DNA from: Nocardioides luti
Lineage (GTDB): Bacteria > Actinomycetota > Actinomycetes > Propionibacteriales > Nocardioidaceae
Assembly: GCF_014212315.1 (NCBI RefSeq)
Contig: NZ_JACKXE010000002.1
Coordinates: 310,001 to 374,000 of the forward strand
Length of the DNA stretch: 64,000 nucleotides
Direction: 5' to 3'
The notes below the pieces were generated by a model. The model was not told where the DNA came from, searched no databases, and was given only the letters and a program-made list of their open reading frames with translations. Shown in pieces: positions 48,973 through 57,368 of this stretch. A program made the position numbers and the translations under genes. The stretch's first letter is position 1. The number at the start of each line of letters is the position of its first letter.

Positions 48973-49006
48973 GACGCTAGGAGCGGCGGATGAAGCCAGC
49001 ATGAAG
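48973..49006 (-). promoter_or_regulatory. Regulon promoter P4
   Basis: On the minus strand CTTCAT (49006-49001) and CTTCAT (48995-48990) are 11 bp apart, with CCTAGCGTC (48981-48973) starting 14 bp after the second. The ATG 48967 lies six bases beyond, suggesting a leaderless transcript if TAGCGT is the -10 element. Confidence 0.75.
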
Positions 49007-49038
49007 GTCGCCCGGCCCCAGGACAGCAAGGGCCCGCC

Positions 49039-49072
49039 CTTCATCACCCCTTCATGCGCGACACCTAGCGTC
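49039..49072 (+). promoter_or_regulatory. Regulon promoter P2
   Basis: CTTCAT at 49039 and 49050 (11 bp apart) and CCTAGCGTC at 49064 (14 bp after the second). It drives the PAP2-DedA pair at 49117. P2 and P4 are back to back, 33 bp apart. Confidence 0.75.
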
Positions 49073-49116
49073 GCGGTGAACGGCCGCCCGATGCGGCCCC
49101 TGCTCACGGAGGACCG

Positions 49117-49779
49117 ATGGAGACCCTGTTGCCGGCTCAGGCGGGTGCCTTCCTCCACGACGCCTCGCTGTTCCGCCACGTCAACGACCTCGCCCGCACC
49201 ACGCCCTGGCTGCACGAGCCTGCCCGCTTGTTTGCGACGTACGGCGTGGTCCTCTTCGCCGTCCTGCTGCTCTGGTCCTGGTGGTCGGCGGTCCGAGCCG
49301 ATGACCAGCGCGCCGTTGGCTCGTCCCTCTGGGCGCCCCTCGGGATGCTGCTGGCACTGGCCATCAACCAGCCGATCGGACGGTTGGTCGGTGAGCCGCG
49401 GCCGTACGCCGTGCTCGGCCACGTCCTGGTGCTCGTGCATCGGACCTCCGACTTCTCCTTCCCCAGCGACCACGCGGTGATGGCGGGGGCCGTGGCGGCC
49501 GGAGTGCTCCTCGCGCACCGCACGCTCGCGGGTGTCGGCCTGGTCGCCGTGGTGGCGGCACTCCTGATGGCCTTCACCCGGGTCTATGTCGGCGCCCACT
49601 TCCCCGGTGACGTCGTCGCCGGCCTGGCGCTCGGCGCCGTGGTGACCCTGATCGGTCACGTGCTGACGAAGCCGCTCCTGCTGGCCCTGGTGCGGCGACT
49701 CGCGGGCACTCCCCTGCGCCGCCTGGTGGGCATCGCCGATCGCCGGCCCGCCCCGGCCGGCACTCCGGCGCCGCGGTGA
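49117..49779 (+). CDS. PAP2-family undecaprenyl-diphosphatase-like phosphatase
   Basis: A 220-residue PAP2 membrane phosphatase, BacA-independent type (YbjG/BcrC-like). The catalytic triad motifs are GRLVGEPRPYAVLGH (K/R-x6-RP), FSFPSDHAVMAGAVAAG (PSxH) and FTRVYVGAHFPGDVVAGLALG (S/T-R-x5-H-x3-D). About five to six helices. ATG 49117 has GGAGG upstream. It overlaps DedA by GTGA. It likely recycles C55-PP or a related lipid diphosphate. Confidence 0.92.
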   Translation: METLLPAQAGAFLHDASLFRHVNDLARTTPWLHEPARLFATYGVVLFAVLLLWSWWSAVRADDQRAVGSSLWAPLGMLLALAINQPIGRLVGEPRPYAVLGHVLVLVHRTSDFSFPSDHAVMAGAVAAGVLLAHRTLAGVGLVAVVAALLMAFTRVYVGAHFPGDVVAGLALGAVVTLIGHVLTKPLLLALVRRLAGTPLRRLVGIADRRPAPAGTPAPR

Positions 49780-50405
49780 TCGAGAACGCCGCCGCCCACA
49801 TCCTCGACCTGCCCCCCTGGTTGGCGCTGGTCCTGGTCTTCGCTCTGCCTGCACTGGAGTCGTCCGCCTTCGTCGGCTTCGTCTTTCCCGGTGAGATTGC
49901 CCTGGTTCTGGGCGGGGTCCTCGCGTTCGAGGGCAAGGTGTCGCTGGCGGCCGTCCTGGCGGCCGGGATCACCGGGGCGGCCGTCGGCGACTCGATCGGT
50001 TACGGCGTCGGGCGGCGCTACGGGCGCCGGGTCCTCAATGGCACGCTGGGCCGCTGGATCAACCAGTCGCACTTCGATCGGGCCGAACGCTACCTCGCTG
50101 CTCGCGGCGGGCGGGCGGTCTTCGTGGGCCGTTTCACCGCGGCCTTGCGGGTGATGGTGCCCGGCCTGGCCGGTATGGCGCACCTGCGATACCGCACGTT
50201 CCTGTTCTTCAACGTAGCGGGCGCCGTCGCCTGGGGCACGTTCTCGGTGTTGCTGGGCTACCTGGGCGGGAGCAGCTGGCGGCAGGCGGCGAGTACGTCG
50301 TCCCATATCGGCCTGGCGTTGTTCGCAGTCGTCGCCCTGGCCCTGCTGGCGGGGTGGCTGGTGCGCCGGCGCCGCGCCCGGTCGGGCACCGAGGACTTCA
50401 CCTGA
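49776..50405 (+). CDS. DedA-family membrane protein
   Basis: A 209-residue DedA/SNARE-associated protein, the group that includes the C55-P flippase UptA. ALPALESSAFVGFVFPGEIALVLGGVLA is the re-entrant conserved segment with the essential Glu. YLAARGGRAVFVGRFTAALRVMVPGLAGMAHL carries the conserved Arg residues, and several helices follow. GTG 49776 overlaps the PAP2 stop. PAP2 plus DedA is a logical polyprenyl-phosphate recycling pair. Confidence 0.92.
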   Translation: MIENAAAHILDLPPWLALVLVFALPALESSAFVGFVFPGEIALVLGGVLAFEGKVSLAAVLAAGITGAAVGDSIGYGVGRRYGRRVLNGTLGRWINQSHFDRAERYLAARGGRAVFVGRFTAALRVMVPGLAGMAHLRYRTFLFFNVAGAVAWGTFSVLLGYLGGSSWRQAASTSSHIGLALFAVVALALLAGWLVRRRRARSGTEDFT

Positions 50406-50429
50406 CCTTCACGGACCGGCGGTACCGTC
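50396..50429 (+). promoter_or_regulatory. Regulon promoter P6 (autoregulation)
   Basis: CTTCAC at 50396 and 50407, 11 bp apart, and GGTACCGTC at 50421, 14 bp after the second (six of nine bases as in CCTAGCGTC). It overlaps the end of dedA and precedes the response regulator at 50461. Confidence 0.6.
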
Positions 50430-50460
50430 GGCGGGTGCCTCAGTTCAGGATTGTGACCCC

Positions 50461-51135
50461 GTGAAGGTGCTCGTCGCCGAGGACGAGCCGCGCCTGGCAA
50501 GCCTTCTCGAGCAGTCCCTGGTGGAGGTCGGTTGGGACGTCGATGTCGTCGCGAACGGGCGCGAGGCCTACACCGCGGCGCTCGGCGACACGGCGTACGA
50601 CGTGCTCCTGCTCGACTGGATGCTTCCCGGCATGGAAGGCGTCACGGTGTGCCGGAAGCTCCGCGAGGCAGGGGTGCGGACCCCGGTCCTGATGCTGACC
50701 GCCCGGACCACGGTGCCGGACCGGGTCACCGGGCTAGAAGCCGGTGCCGACGACTACCTGCTCAAGCCCTTCGACCTCGACGAGCTCATCGCCCGGCTGC
50801 GGGCCCTGCACCGCAGGGCGCGCGACGAGTACGACGAACCGCTGCGGGTCGGCGACCTGGTGCTCGACCCCGAGGCGCGTCGCGTCCATCGCGGATCCAC
50901 CGAGATCGAGCTGTCCGCCCGGGAGTTCGACATCCTCCAGCTGCTCCTCTCGCGGGCCGGCCGGCTCGTGACCCGGTTCGCGATCCTCGACGAGGTCTGG
51001 GACGGCGACACCGACGTGAAGAGCAACGTGATCGACGTCCACGTCGCCTCCGTGCGCGCCAAGATCGACCGCCCCTTTGGGACCAACACGATCACGACGT
51101 TGCGAGGCTCCGGCTACCGCATCGACCCGGCATGA
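50461..51135 (+). CDS. OmpR/PhoB-family response regulator
   Basis: A 224-residue response regulator. The receiver domain has VLVAEDEPRLASLLEQSLVE (acidic pocket), VLLLDWMLPGMEGVTVCRKL (phosphoacceptor Asp), LMLTART and ADDYLLKPFDLDELIARLRAL (Lys). The C-terminal winged helix contains ELSAREFDILQLLLSRAGRLVTR and VIDVHVASVRAKIDRPFG, ending GSGYRID. GTG 50461 is the start. It is coupled by ATGA to its kinase. OmpR-type regulators bind direct repeats with 11-bp spacing, exactly what the six promoters here show. Confidence 0.95.
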   Translation: MKVLVAEDEPRLASLLEQSLVEVGWDVDVVANGREAYTAALGDTAYDVLLLDWMLPGMEGVTVCRKLREAGVRTPVLMLTARTTVPDRVTGLEAGADDYLLKPFDLDELIARLRALHRRARDEYDEPLRVGDLVLDPEARRVHRGSTEIELSAREFDILQLLLSRAGRLVTRFAILDEVWDGDTDVKSNVIDVHVASVRAKIDRPFGTNTITTLRGSGYRIDPA

Positions 51136-52583
51136 CGGTGCGACGCCGGCTGGCCCGGCTACCGCTTCGGGTGCGACTGGTGGCCGGGTTTTCTGCCACC
51201 ATGTTCCTGGTGCTCTCCGCCATGGGGGCGTTCGTCTACTGGCGCGTGCACTTCGCCCTCGATCGCCAACTCAACGGCGACCTCACCTCTGACACCAGGG
51301 TGCTCGCGCCGATGATCGGACCCGACGGGAAAGTCCGCTCCGGAGGCCGCGACGTCGTTGACAGCGAGCTCTACCAGGTCCTCGACCGGGACGGAAACGT
51401 GCTGAGCGCCAGCCCCACACTGCAGACCCGCGCGCTCGTCTCACCCACGATGGCTCGCGAGGCACTCCAAGGGCCGGTGCTGCGCAACGTGGGTGCCCTG
51501 CTCCCCACGACCCGAGATCCGCTGCGGGTGTACGTCACCCAACTGCCCGGCGCCGAGCGACAGCAGGCCGCCTTCCTCGTGGTCGCGGTCCGCCGCAACC
51601 ACCGCGACGAGGCCCTTCTAGAGCTCCTGGTCCAGCTGAGCGTCGCGGGCTTCGTCGCGCTGCTCGCCACCGCAGTCGTCGGGGAGCGGCTCGCCCGCTT
51701 CGCACTCCTCCCGGTGGAGCGCTACCGCGCCCGCGCGGACGACATCATCGCCGGCGACACGAGCGTGCGCCTCGAGGTCCCTGCGCATCGACACGACGAG
51801 GTCACCCGGCTCGGCGAGACCCTCAACACCATGCTGACAGCGCTCGAGGGCGCCCTTGAGCGCGAACGCCAGTTCGTCAACGACGCCAGCCACGAGCTCC
51901 GCACACCCCTGACGCTGCTCACCACCCGTCTCCAACTGACGCGCCGACGGCTTCGGTCGGTCACCGAGTACCAAAGCGTGCTCGCCGAGATCGAGACTGA
52001 CGTGCTCCGCCTCGTTGGTCTTACCGAGCACCTCCTCAATGCTGGGAGCCACCAAGGCACCGGGGACGTCAGCGCCGACCTGGCGGCGCACGCAGTCGCT
52101 GCCGTCGAGCGCCGCAACGCCCTAGTCCAGGCGTCGGATCACGCTGGGCTCTCCGTGACGGTCGGCGAACCGGTTCGAGTCCAGCTGTCAGAGGCTGCGG
52201 TCGACCAGGTGATCGGCAACCTGCTCGACAACGCGGCGCGACACGGGGCTCCCCCCGTGTCGCTGAACGTGGACCAGACCGGCGGGTTCGGTCGCATGGC
52301 GGTCGTCGACGTTGGAGACGGCATGAATCCCGACCTGTTGGCGACCGCGACCCAACGCTTCACCCGAGCGGCCGTTTCCCGCGCACGTGAGGGGTTCGGT
52401 CTCGGACTCTCCCTCGTCGAGCGCATCGTCCTCGGCGCCGGCGGCGAAGTGCGCCTCTGCTTCGCTGGCCACCACACGCGGCATGGCGTATCGAGCAGGC
52501 TGGACGAGGTGGCGTGCGAACACACCGAGGCCATGACCGTTACCGTTCTCCTACCGATCGCCGAGACTCAAGCCCAGCCGTGA
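51132..52583 (+). CDS. Sensor histidine kinase
   Basis: A 483-residue membrane histidine kinase. TM1 is at about 18-40 (LVAGFSATMFLVLSAMGAFVYW), with an extracytoplasmic sensor region at about 41-160. TM2 is at about 165-185, then HAMP (RYRARADDIIAGDTSVRLEVPA). The H-box is RQFVNDASHELRTPLTLLTT, the N-box VIGNLLDNAARHG, and the G-boxes VVDVGDGMNPD and GFGLGLSLVERIV. An insertion of about 20 residues (HHTRHGVSSRLDEVACEHTE) lies near the C-terminus. Partner of the 50461 regulator. Confidence 0.94.
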   Translation: MTVRRRLARLPLRVRLVAGFSATMFLVLSAMGAFVYWRVHFALDRQLNGDLTSDTRVLAPMIGPDGKVRSGGRDVVDSELYQVLDRDGNVLSASPTLQTRALVSPTMAREALQGPVLRNVGALLPTTRDPLRVYVTQLPGAERQQAAFLVVAVRRNHRDEALLELLVQLSVAGFVALLATAVVGERLARFALLPVERYRARADDIIAGDTSVRLEVPAHRHDEVTRLGETLNTMLTALEGALERERQFVNDASHELRTPLTLLTTRLQLTRRRLRSVTEYQSVLAEIETDVLRLVGLTEHLLNAGSHQGTGDVSADLAAHAVAAVERRNALVQASDHAGLSVTVGEPVRVQLSEAAVDQVIGNLLDNAARHGAPPVSLNVDQTGGFGRMAVVDVGDGMNPDLLATATQRFTRAAVSRAREGFGLGLSLVERIVLGAGGEVRLCFAGHHTRHGVSSRLDEVACEHTEAMTVTVLLPIAETQAQP

Positions 52584-52957
52584 AGCTCGCCGCTGCGAAT
52601 CCCCCGTTCACGCACGACGCCCATCAGCGCACATCAAATCCTGTCCGCCGAACCTCGACTTCACCCCGCACGTTTCACGGCCACTGCGCAATTGTCCACC
52701 GCACGGTCGGTCCTAGCCCCACCGTGCCAACACAAAGTCGGACGACCCACACCGATAGGCCCTCGTCATCGGCCCTATCAGGTGCAGCGCGGCTGGAACC
52801 ATGTCGGGTGCCAGCGAACACATGCGTGGTCTCGGGACGCTTCCGAAGTCACCAGGCGAACCGTTGGGCCGCTGGCCAGCCCGCGTCGCAGACCAACATC
52901 ACGCGCACGGCAGGCCTTCGGCCTGCATCATTGGACCAACGATGGACATCCCTGCCG
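52584..52957. other. Intergenic, no gene recognised
   Basis: 374 bases between the kinase and the phosphatase operon end. A CAGGCCTTCGGCCTG palindrome at 52911-52925 could be a weak terminator for the minus-strand operon. No coding sequence or regulon promoter is seen. Confidence 0.5.
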
Positions 52958-53239
52958 TCAAGGCCTGCAGGGAGGCTCGCTGCCCTGAGGTACGCCGGGG
53001 TGCAGGTCCTCGAGCAGCTCCAGCTCGACTCCCGGCGGCGGGGACTCCCCGACCATGTAGGCGAACTGACGCACCGCGATGCCACCGACGGTCGGGTGCC
53101 ACCACAGGAGTGCCAGCACGCCGCGGCTGCGCCGGTCACGCACCCACAGCTCGCGTCGGCGCAGCCCGCAGGCCATGCACTCCCCCTCGTGCCACCGGTG
53201 CTGGGGCGGTCCCGCTCGCGGCCGGCCGGTCACCGACAT
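52958..53239 (-). CDS. Small Cys/His protein, end of phosphatase operon
   Basis: A 93-residue protein from ATG 53239. PQHRWHEGECMACGLRRREL carries a possible zinc-binding Cys-x2-Cys with nearby His, followed by LLWWHPTVGGIAVRQFAYMVGESPPPG. No membrane segment. It starts 34 bases after the preceding stop and without a clear ribosome site. Family not recognised. Confidence 0.5.
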   Translation of the reverse strand: MSVTGRPRAGPPQHRWHEGECMACGLRRRELWVRDRRSRGVLALLWWHPTVGGIAVRQFAYMVGESPPPGVELELLEDLHPGVPQGSEPPCRP

Positions 53240-53273
53240 GCCGGGCCGGCCCGCTCGGAGGAGGTCGGCACGA

Positions 53274-53825
53274 TCACTCGTTGACGAGCACGGGGACGCC
53301 GACGGCCGCCGCCACGACGGCTCCGCGGAGGCCACCCGGCACGCCCACGACCACGTGCTGGGTCTCGTCGGGAGCACCGGCCCTGTCCTGGTGCAGGGTG
53401 TGGTGGCGCACGGCCCTCCGGGTGCCCAGGAGGTCCCCGCGAGCGTCGTAGAAGCCGACGACGACCTCCAGCTCGAGCAGGTCGCTGACGTCGCTGGTCA
53501 CGGTCAGGTCCCCACTGACGCGGCCGTCCCCGAGCCGGAGGCCCGACCAGGTGTACCGGTCGTCGAAGGGGCCGGCGACCCGCGCGACCGCGCCGGCGGC
53601 CGGGCGCGCCGTGTCGAAGCCCGGCAGGGTCGGCTCGCCGGTCGCGGGCGCCAGCCCGGGGAGCGCCGTGCGCGCCCCGTCACCGGGCACCTCTCCCGCG
53701 CTCACCACCTGCTGGCGACGCTCACCGGGGCCACGGTCGTCGGCCGCGACCCGCGTGACGACGAAGCCGACGAGCAGGGCCGCCACGGCGACGGCGGCCA
53801 GGGTCCATCGGGGGCTGGGCGTCAT
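53274..53825 (-). CDS. Secreted/anchored hypothetical protein, FxLYD-like
   Basis: A 183-residue protein from ATG 53825 (AGGAG five bases upstream; GTG 53831 less likely). An N-terminal helix, WTLAAVAVAALLVGFVVTRVA, is a signal anchor. After a Gly/Ala/Pro-rich linker, a beta-rich domain reads YTWSGLRLGDGRVSGDLTVT, then LLELEVVVGFYDARGDLLGTRRA, like FxLYD extracellular domains. It follows the alkaline phosphatase by 78 bases on the same strand and probably shares its transcript. Confidence 0.7.
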   Translation of the reverse strand: MTPSPRWTLAAVAVAALLVGFVVTRVAADDRGPGERRQQVVSAGEVPGDGARTALPGLAPATGEPTLPGFDTARPAAGAVARVAGPFDDRYTWSGLRLGDGRVSGDLTVTSDVSDLLELEVVVGFYDARGDLLGTRRAVRHHTLHQDRAGAPDETQHVVVGVPGGLRGAVVAAAVGVPVLVNE

Positions 53826-53903
53826 GGTCACTCCTCAGGGGCCGCACGCCGGCCCGCTGCTGAGCGGGCCGGCGTACGGCGGGTTGGTTGGGCGGGTCCG
53901 GCG

Positions 53904-55412
53904 TCAGCCCGTGACACCCAGGGCCGCTCCGACGACGTCGAAGAGGTCGGTGTTGTCGACGCTGCCCTGCAGCTGCTCGGAGCCCGCGCCGTACGAGAAG
54001 ATCGGCACGTCGGCACCGGTGTGGTTGCCCGAGAGGTAGGTCAGCCAGAGGCTTGCCTCGGGCGACCCGTCCTGCACGCCCGCCGCGTCGTCGGGCGTCC
54101 GGAAGGTGGCGGGCCCGAAGTTCTTCGGGTCGGCCGATCCGGACCCGTTGACGATGCCGCTGGAACGCGCCGGGTCCTTGGCGCCGCTCGTGGGCCGCGA
54201 CGGCGTGGAGCTGTTCGCCGGGTTGCCCGCGTCGACGTTGGCCGGCGGCACGGCGGCCTCGGCGTTCGTGTAGGTGCCCTTCTCGATGATGTTGAAGCCC
54301 GCGCACTCGTGGTCGGCGGTGACGATCACCAGCGTGTGGCCGTCCTTCTTCGCGAAGTCGAGCGCGACCTTGACGGCGTCGTCGAACGCCTTGGTCTCCT
54401 CGAGCGTCTGCGCCGCGTCGTTGGCGTGCGACCGCTTGTCGATCAGGGCGCCCTCGACCTGGAGGTAGAACCCCTTGCCGCCCCGGGCCTTCGCCGAGAG
54501 GAGCTCGATGGCCTTGCTCGTCATGGTCGGGAGCGTCGGCTCCTGGGCCTGGGCCGCGTCCGGGTGCTCACGCTTGAACTTCTCGACCGTCAGGTTGCCC
54601 TTGTTGAAGAGGCCGAAGACCTTGCTGCCCCGAGCGGCAGCAAGATCGCTCTTGGTCGCGACGGTCTGCGTGGCGGGCGAGCCGAGGACCGTGTAGCCCT
54701 GGTCGCGCAGCGCCGCCTCGTCGTCCGCGTCGAAGCGGGCGAGACCGCCGCCGAGGATCACGTCGGCCGTGCCGTTGCGCGCGATCTGGTCGGCGATCGG
54801 CGTGACCCGCACGTCCGAGGTCGGCAGCGGGGCGCCGGTCACGGCCGGGTCCTGGCAGGCCGCCGCGGAGTACGTCGGTCCCTGGCAGCCGCGTGCGAGG
54901 GCGTGGCTCATCTGGCCGGCCGGGGTCGCGTCGGTGATCTCGGCGGTCGACACGTTGCCCGTGCGGAAGCCGTCGTTCTTGGCCAGCTCCATCAGGGTCG
55001 GGACCGTGTTGCCCTTGGCATCGACACCCAGCGCGGCGTTGTAGGTCTTGACCCCGGAGGACCACGCGGTCGCCGCGGAGGCCGAGTCCGTCACGAGGTT
55101 CGGGGAGAAGTCGCTCTCGCCGGGCTGGCCGGACTTCTTGTTCACGGCGTACGTCGACACCTGTCCGGTCGACGGCAGGGTCTCCATGACCAGGTGGCCG
55201 TTCGCTCCGTAGTAGCGCTCGCGGGCCGCGGTCACGTGGGTCCTGCCCATCCCGTCGCCCAGGAGGTAGATGACGTTCTTGATGCGCCCCGAGTTGTCGT
55301 GACCCGAGGCTGCCTCGGCGGTCGTGCTCGCGGCCGCGAGCGCCGAGCCACTGATCCCGGCGAGCAGCACCACGGCCACGCCGGCCGAGCGCTTCGACTT
55401 CGAAACAGACAT
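53904..55412 (-). CDS. Secreted alkaline phosphatase
   Basis: A 502-residue PhoA-type metallophosphatase. Sec signal: basic start MSVSKSKRSAG, hydrophobic core VAVVLLAGISGSALAAAS. Metal and catalytic residues: NVIYLLGDGMG, VTDSASAATAWSSGVKTYN (nucleophile Ser102-type), EGALIDKRSHAND, VTADHECAGFN and a C-terminal SGNHTGADVPIFSYG (His). Two Cys pairs may form disulfides. It would release inorganic phosphate outside the cell. It lies between the two-component/lipid-phosphatase genes and the polyphosphate operon. Confidence 0.95.
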   Translation of the reverse strand: MSVSKSKRSAGVAVVLLAGISGSALAAASTTAEAASGHDNSGRIKNVIYLLGDGMGRTHVTAARERYYGANGHLVMETLPSTGQVSTYAVNKKSGQPGESDFSPNLVTDSASAATAWSSGVKTYNAALGVDAKGNTVPTLMELAKNDGFRTGNVSTAEITDATPAGQMSHALARGCQGPTYSAAACQDPAVTGAPLPTSDVRVTPIADQIARNGTADVILGGGLARFDADDEAALRDQGYTVLGSPATQTVATKSDLAAARGSKVFGLFNKGNLTVEKFKREHPDAAQAQEPTLPTMTSKAIELLSAKARGGKGFYLQVEGALIDKRSHANDAAQTLEETKAFDDAVKVALDFAKKDGHTLVIVTADHECAGFNIIEKGTYTNAEAAVPPANVDAGNPANSSTPSRPTSGAKDPARSSGIVNGSGSADPKNFGPATFRTPDDAAGVQDGSPEASLWLTYLSGNHTGADVPIFSYGAGSEQLQGSVDNTDLFDVVGAALGVTG

Positions 55413-55719
55413 GTGCGTCCTTCACAGGAGGAGAGCGGTGCGAGTCACCGCCGCCGCGGACGCTAAGCAGGTTGCGCAGCCATCTCGGTCGTAACCAACG
55501 GCCAACCGGTGACCGCCGCGTGAATTCAGGTTGTCAAGGTCCTCACCGGCGATGGGCACAGCGTGCCCGGCCAGGACGCCGGCGCGAGCCAGGCCGATAC
55601 CATCCTCGCTACGGCCAGCTGTGAGAGCGTCTCATCGAGCGATGTCACTCGCTGGACGGTGACCAACGTTCCAGGACGAGCTGACGCTTCAGCGCGACGC
55701 TCGGAGAAATGAGTAGCTG
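55413..55719. promoter_or_regulatory. Alkaline phosphatase upstream region
   Basis: Minus strand from about 55540 to 55455 contains ATTCACG and GGTCACC, 11 bp apart and reminiscent of a PHO box. About 45 bases further on is CTTAGCGTCC (55467-55458), which resembles the TAGCGT element of the regulon promoters. The strict 11/14 spacing is not present. No gene is seen in this interval. Confidence 0.4.
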
Positions 55720-56142
55720 ATGTGGTGGCAGTCTGTCATCGGTGTGGTTGCCGGACTGGCGCTCGTGTGGACGGGACTGGTGGGTTGCCTGTATTACCTC
55801 GGGCGCAAGCAGGACAATCCCACCCGTTTCAGCGACGTCCTTCGTCTCCTGCCCGACGTCCTCGTCTTAGTTCGTAGGCTCGCCTCGGATCGCACGCTGC
55901 CGCGAGGCGTCCGCGTCCGGCTCGCGATCCTCATGGGTTACTTGGTGTTCCCCATCGACCTCGTCCCCGACTTCATCCCCGTGATCGGGTACGCCGACGA
56001 CGCCATCGTCCTCGCCCTGGCACTGCGATCAGTCGCCAGGATCGCTGGCAACGAAGCGCTTGAGCGACACTGGCCAGGCACACCAGCAGGCCTGCTGACG
56101 GTCAAGCGACTCGCCAACATTCCAAACTCAATCAGCAGGTGA
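55720..56142 (+). CDS. DUF1232 (YkvA-like) membrane protein
   Basis: A 140-residue protein. N-terminal helix VIGVVAGLALVWTGLVGCLYYL, then a DUF1232 domain with RVRLAILMGYLVFPIDLVPDFIPVIGYADDAIVLALAL, the diagnostic PxDLxPDxIPxxGxxDD motif. ATG 55720. The role of the family is unknown; it stands alone between the phosphatase and a non-coding stretch. Confidence 0.88.
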   Translation: MWWQSVIGVVAGLALVWTGLVGCLYYLGRKQDNPTRFSDVLRLLPDVLVLVRRLASDRTLPRGVRVRLAILMGYLVFPIDLVPDFIPVIGYADDAIVLALALRSVARIAGNEALERHWPGTPAGLLTVKRLANIPNSISR

Positions 56143-57306
56143 CACGACGTCGGCATCAGCCGTCGGCCCGTTCGCCACATGACGTCGGACCAGGAGAGCG
56201 AGTCGACGGGCCTGGTCCGGTTCTGCCCCGGAATCCGTGTGATCGCCCGAGCAGCAGTAGAACTGAGTGACAGCGTTCCAAGTGAGGCGCAAGCGCCGCA
56301 GTCACGACGTTGGGTGCAGAGTTCGGATGGCCATGAGCTAACGCGGCACAGGTAGTCCGCCGAGCGCGTGTACGTTCGGTCCCGCACCGCCTCGTCATCA
56401 ATCCCCCGACGGCGAGGCGGTGTCCAACCACCACGACGAGCGACGAGCGCGGCGAGCCAACCTACAGGTCTCGGGAGGCCGGGTTCGACCTCGAGGGCGG
56501 AGGTAACCTCGTCGCCCGCGACGGCGACAGTGTTGCCCGTCCCAAGTGCCTGCCTGCCCTACTCGGGCCAGGTCTCCTGCGGCACCGGTTCGTAGCCGAG
56601 GACGCTAGCCTTTGCACAGACCATCCAACCTATGCGCAGGGCCACGCAGGCTCCCTAGGCAGATGGGGGCGAGCAAATTCCATCAAGTGGGCCCCCGACC
56701 CGCGCTGTCGGGTCTGCGCCCTGACAGTCCGGACTTCGTCGTCCGTTCGTTGAGTGGAAACGCCATTGAAACGACACCCGGCGACGATCAGGCCTCGAGG
56801 CACCCCTCGTTGATCGGAGATCGAAGATGCTCCCCCTAGCGTGGATCAGGACGACCCGACGGTTACGACGGACCCGCTCTATGCGATCAACTGACCGTGA
56901 CCAGCGGGCAACTACTCCGTGTCTGCGAACAGCGCGGTGCACAGCGCCCCCAGGGCACGAACCGACATCGCACCCAGATGCCCGCCAAGCACAAGACGGG
57001 GCCACCTTCGAGTATGCATCCCCTCCGGCACCACACCCCCATGACACCTCGAGGCGGCAAGAGCCCGTCCCTCTCAGCGAGGACGACGCTCGAACGGTTC
57101 TGGCGCGACGAGGCGCTTCAGGCGGGTACACCCCCGACCGTGCAGCGACCGGTTGGTACTTCCTACCCAGACTGGGCGAGTCTTGCGCGCCGAGTCCACT
57201 GGTCTGGGTCGTAGCTGACAACGGGCGAAGCCGTGCCGTGACGAGCACCGAGATGCGCCTGTCGGACGTCTTGGCCGAACTGAGCGACAGCGCCAGGTAG
57301 CGATCA
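56143..57306. other. Long non-coding or decayed stretch with hairpin
   Basis: About 1.16 kb without a convincing gene; frames are short and lack coding character. A hairpin at 56385-56422 (CACCGCCTCG with CGAGGCGGTG, ten-base stem plus GTC/GAC) closely resembles one at 62455-62492. A CCCTAGCGTGG sequence at 56834 resembles the regulon element but has no CTTCAT repeats before it. Confidence 0.5.
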
Positions 57307-57339
57307 TTCATCCAAACTTCATGTCCTCTCCCTAGCGTC
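57307..57339 (+). promoter_or_regulatory. Regulon promoter P3
   Basis: TTCAT at 57307 and CTTCAT at 57317 (repeat offset 11 bp) with CCTAGCGTC at 57331, 14 bp after the second. It precedes the DUF4956/VTC/PAP2 operon; AAAGGA and ATG 57369 follow. Confidence 0.7.
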
Positions 57340-57368
57340 CTTTACGCACTCCCCGCGAAAGGACCACC

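Noticed and set aside
55455..55545. A seventh copy of the 11/14-bp regulon promoter before alkaline phosphatase
   Set aside because: A TTAGCGTC element is present but the CTTCAY repeats at the required 11 and 14 bp spacings are not.
56827..57300. A protein-coding gene of about 157 codons
   Set aside because: No family resemblance, no ribosome site and an amino-acid make-up typical of chance frames in high-GC DNA.
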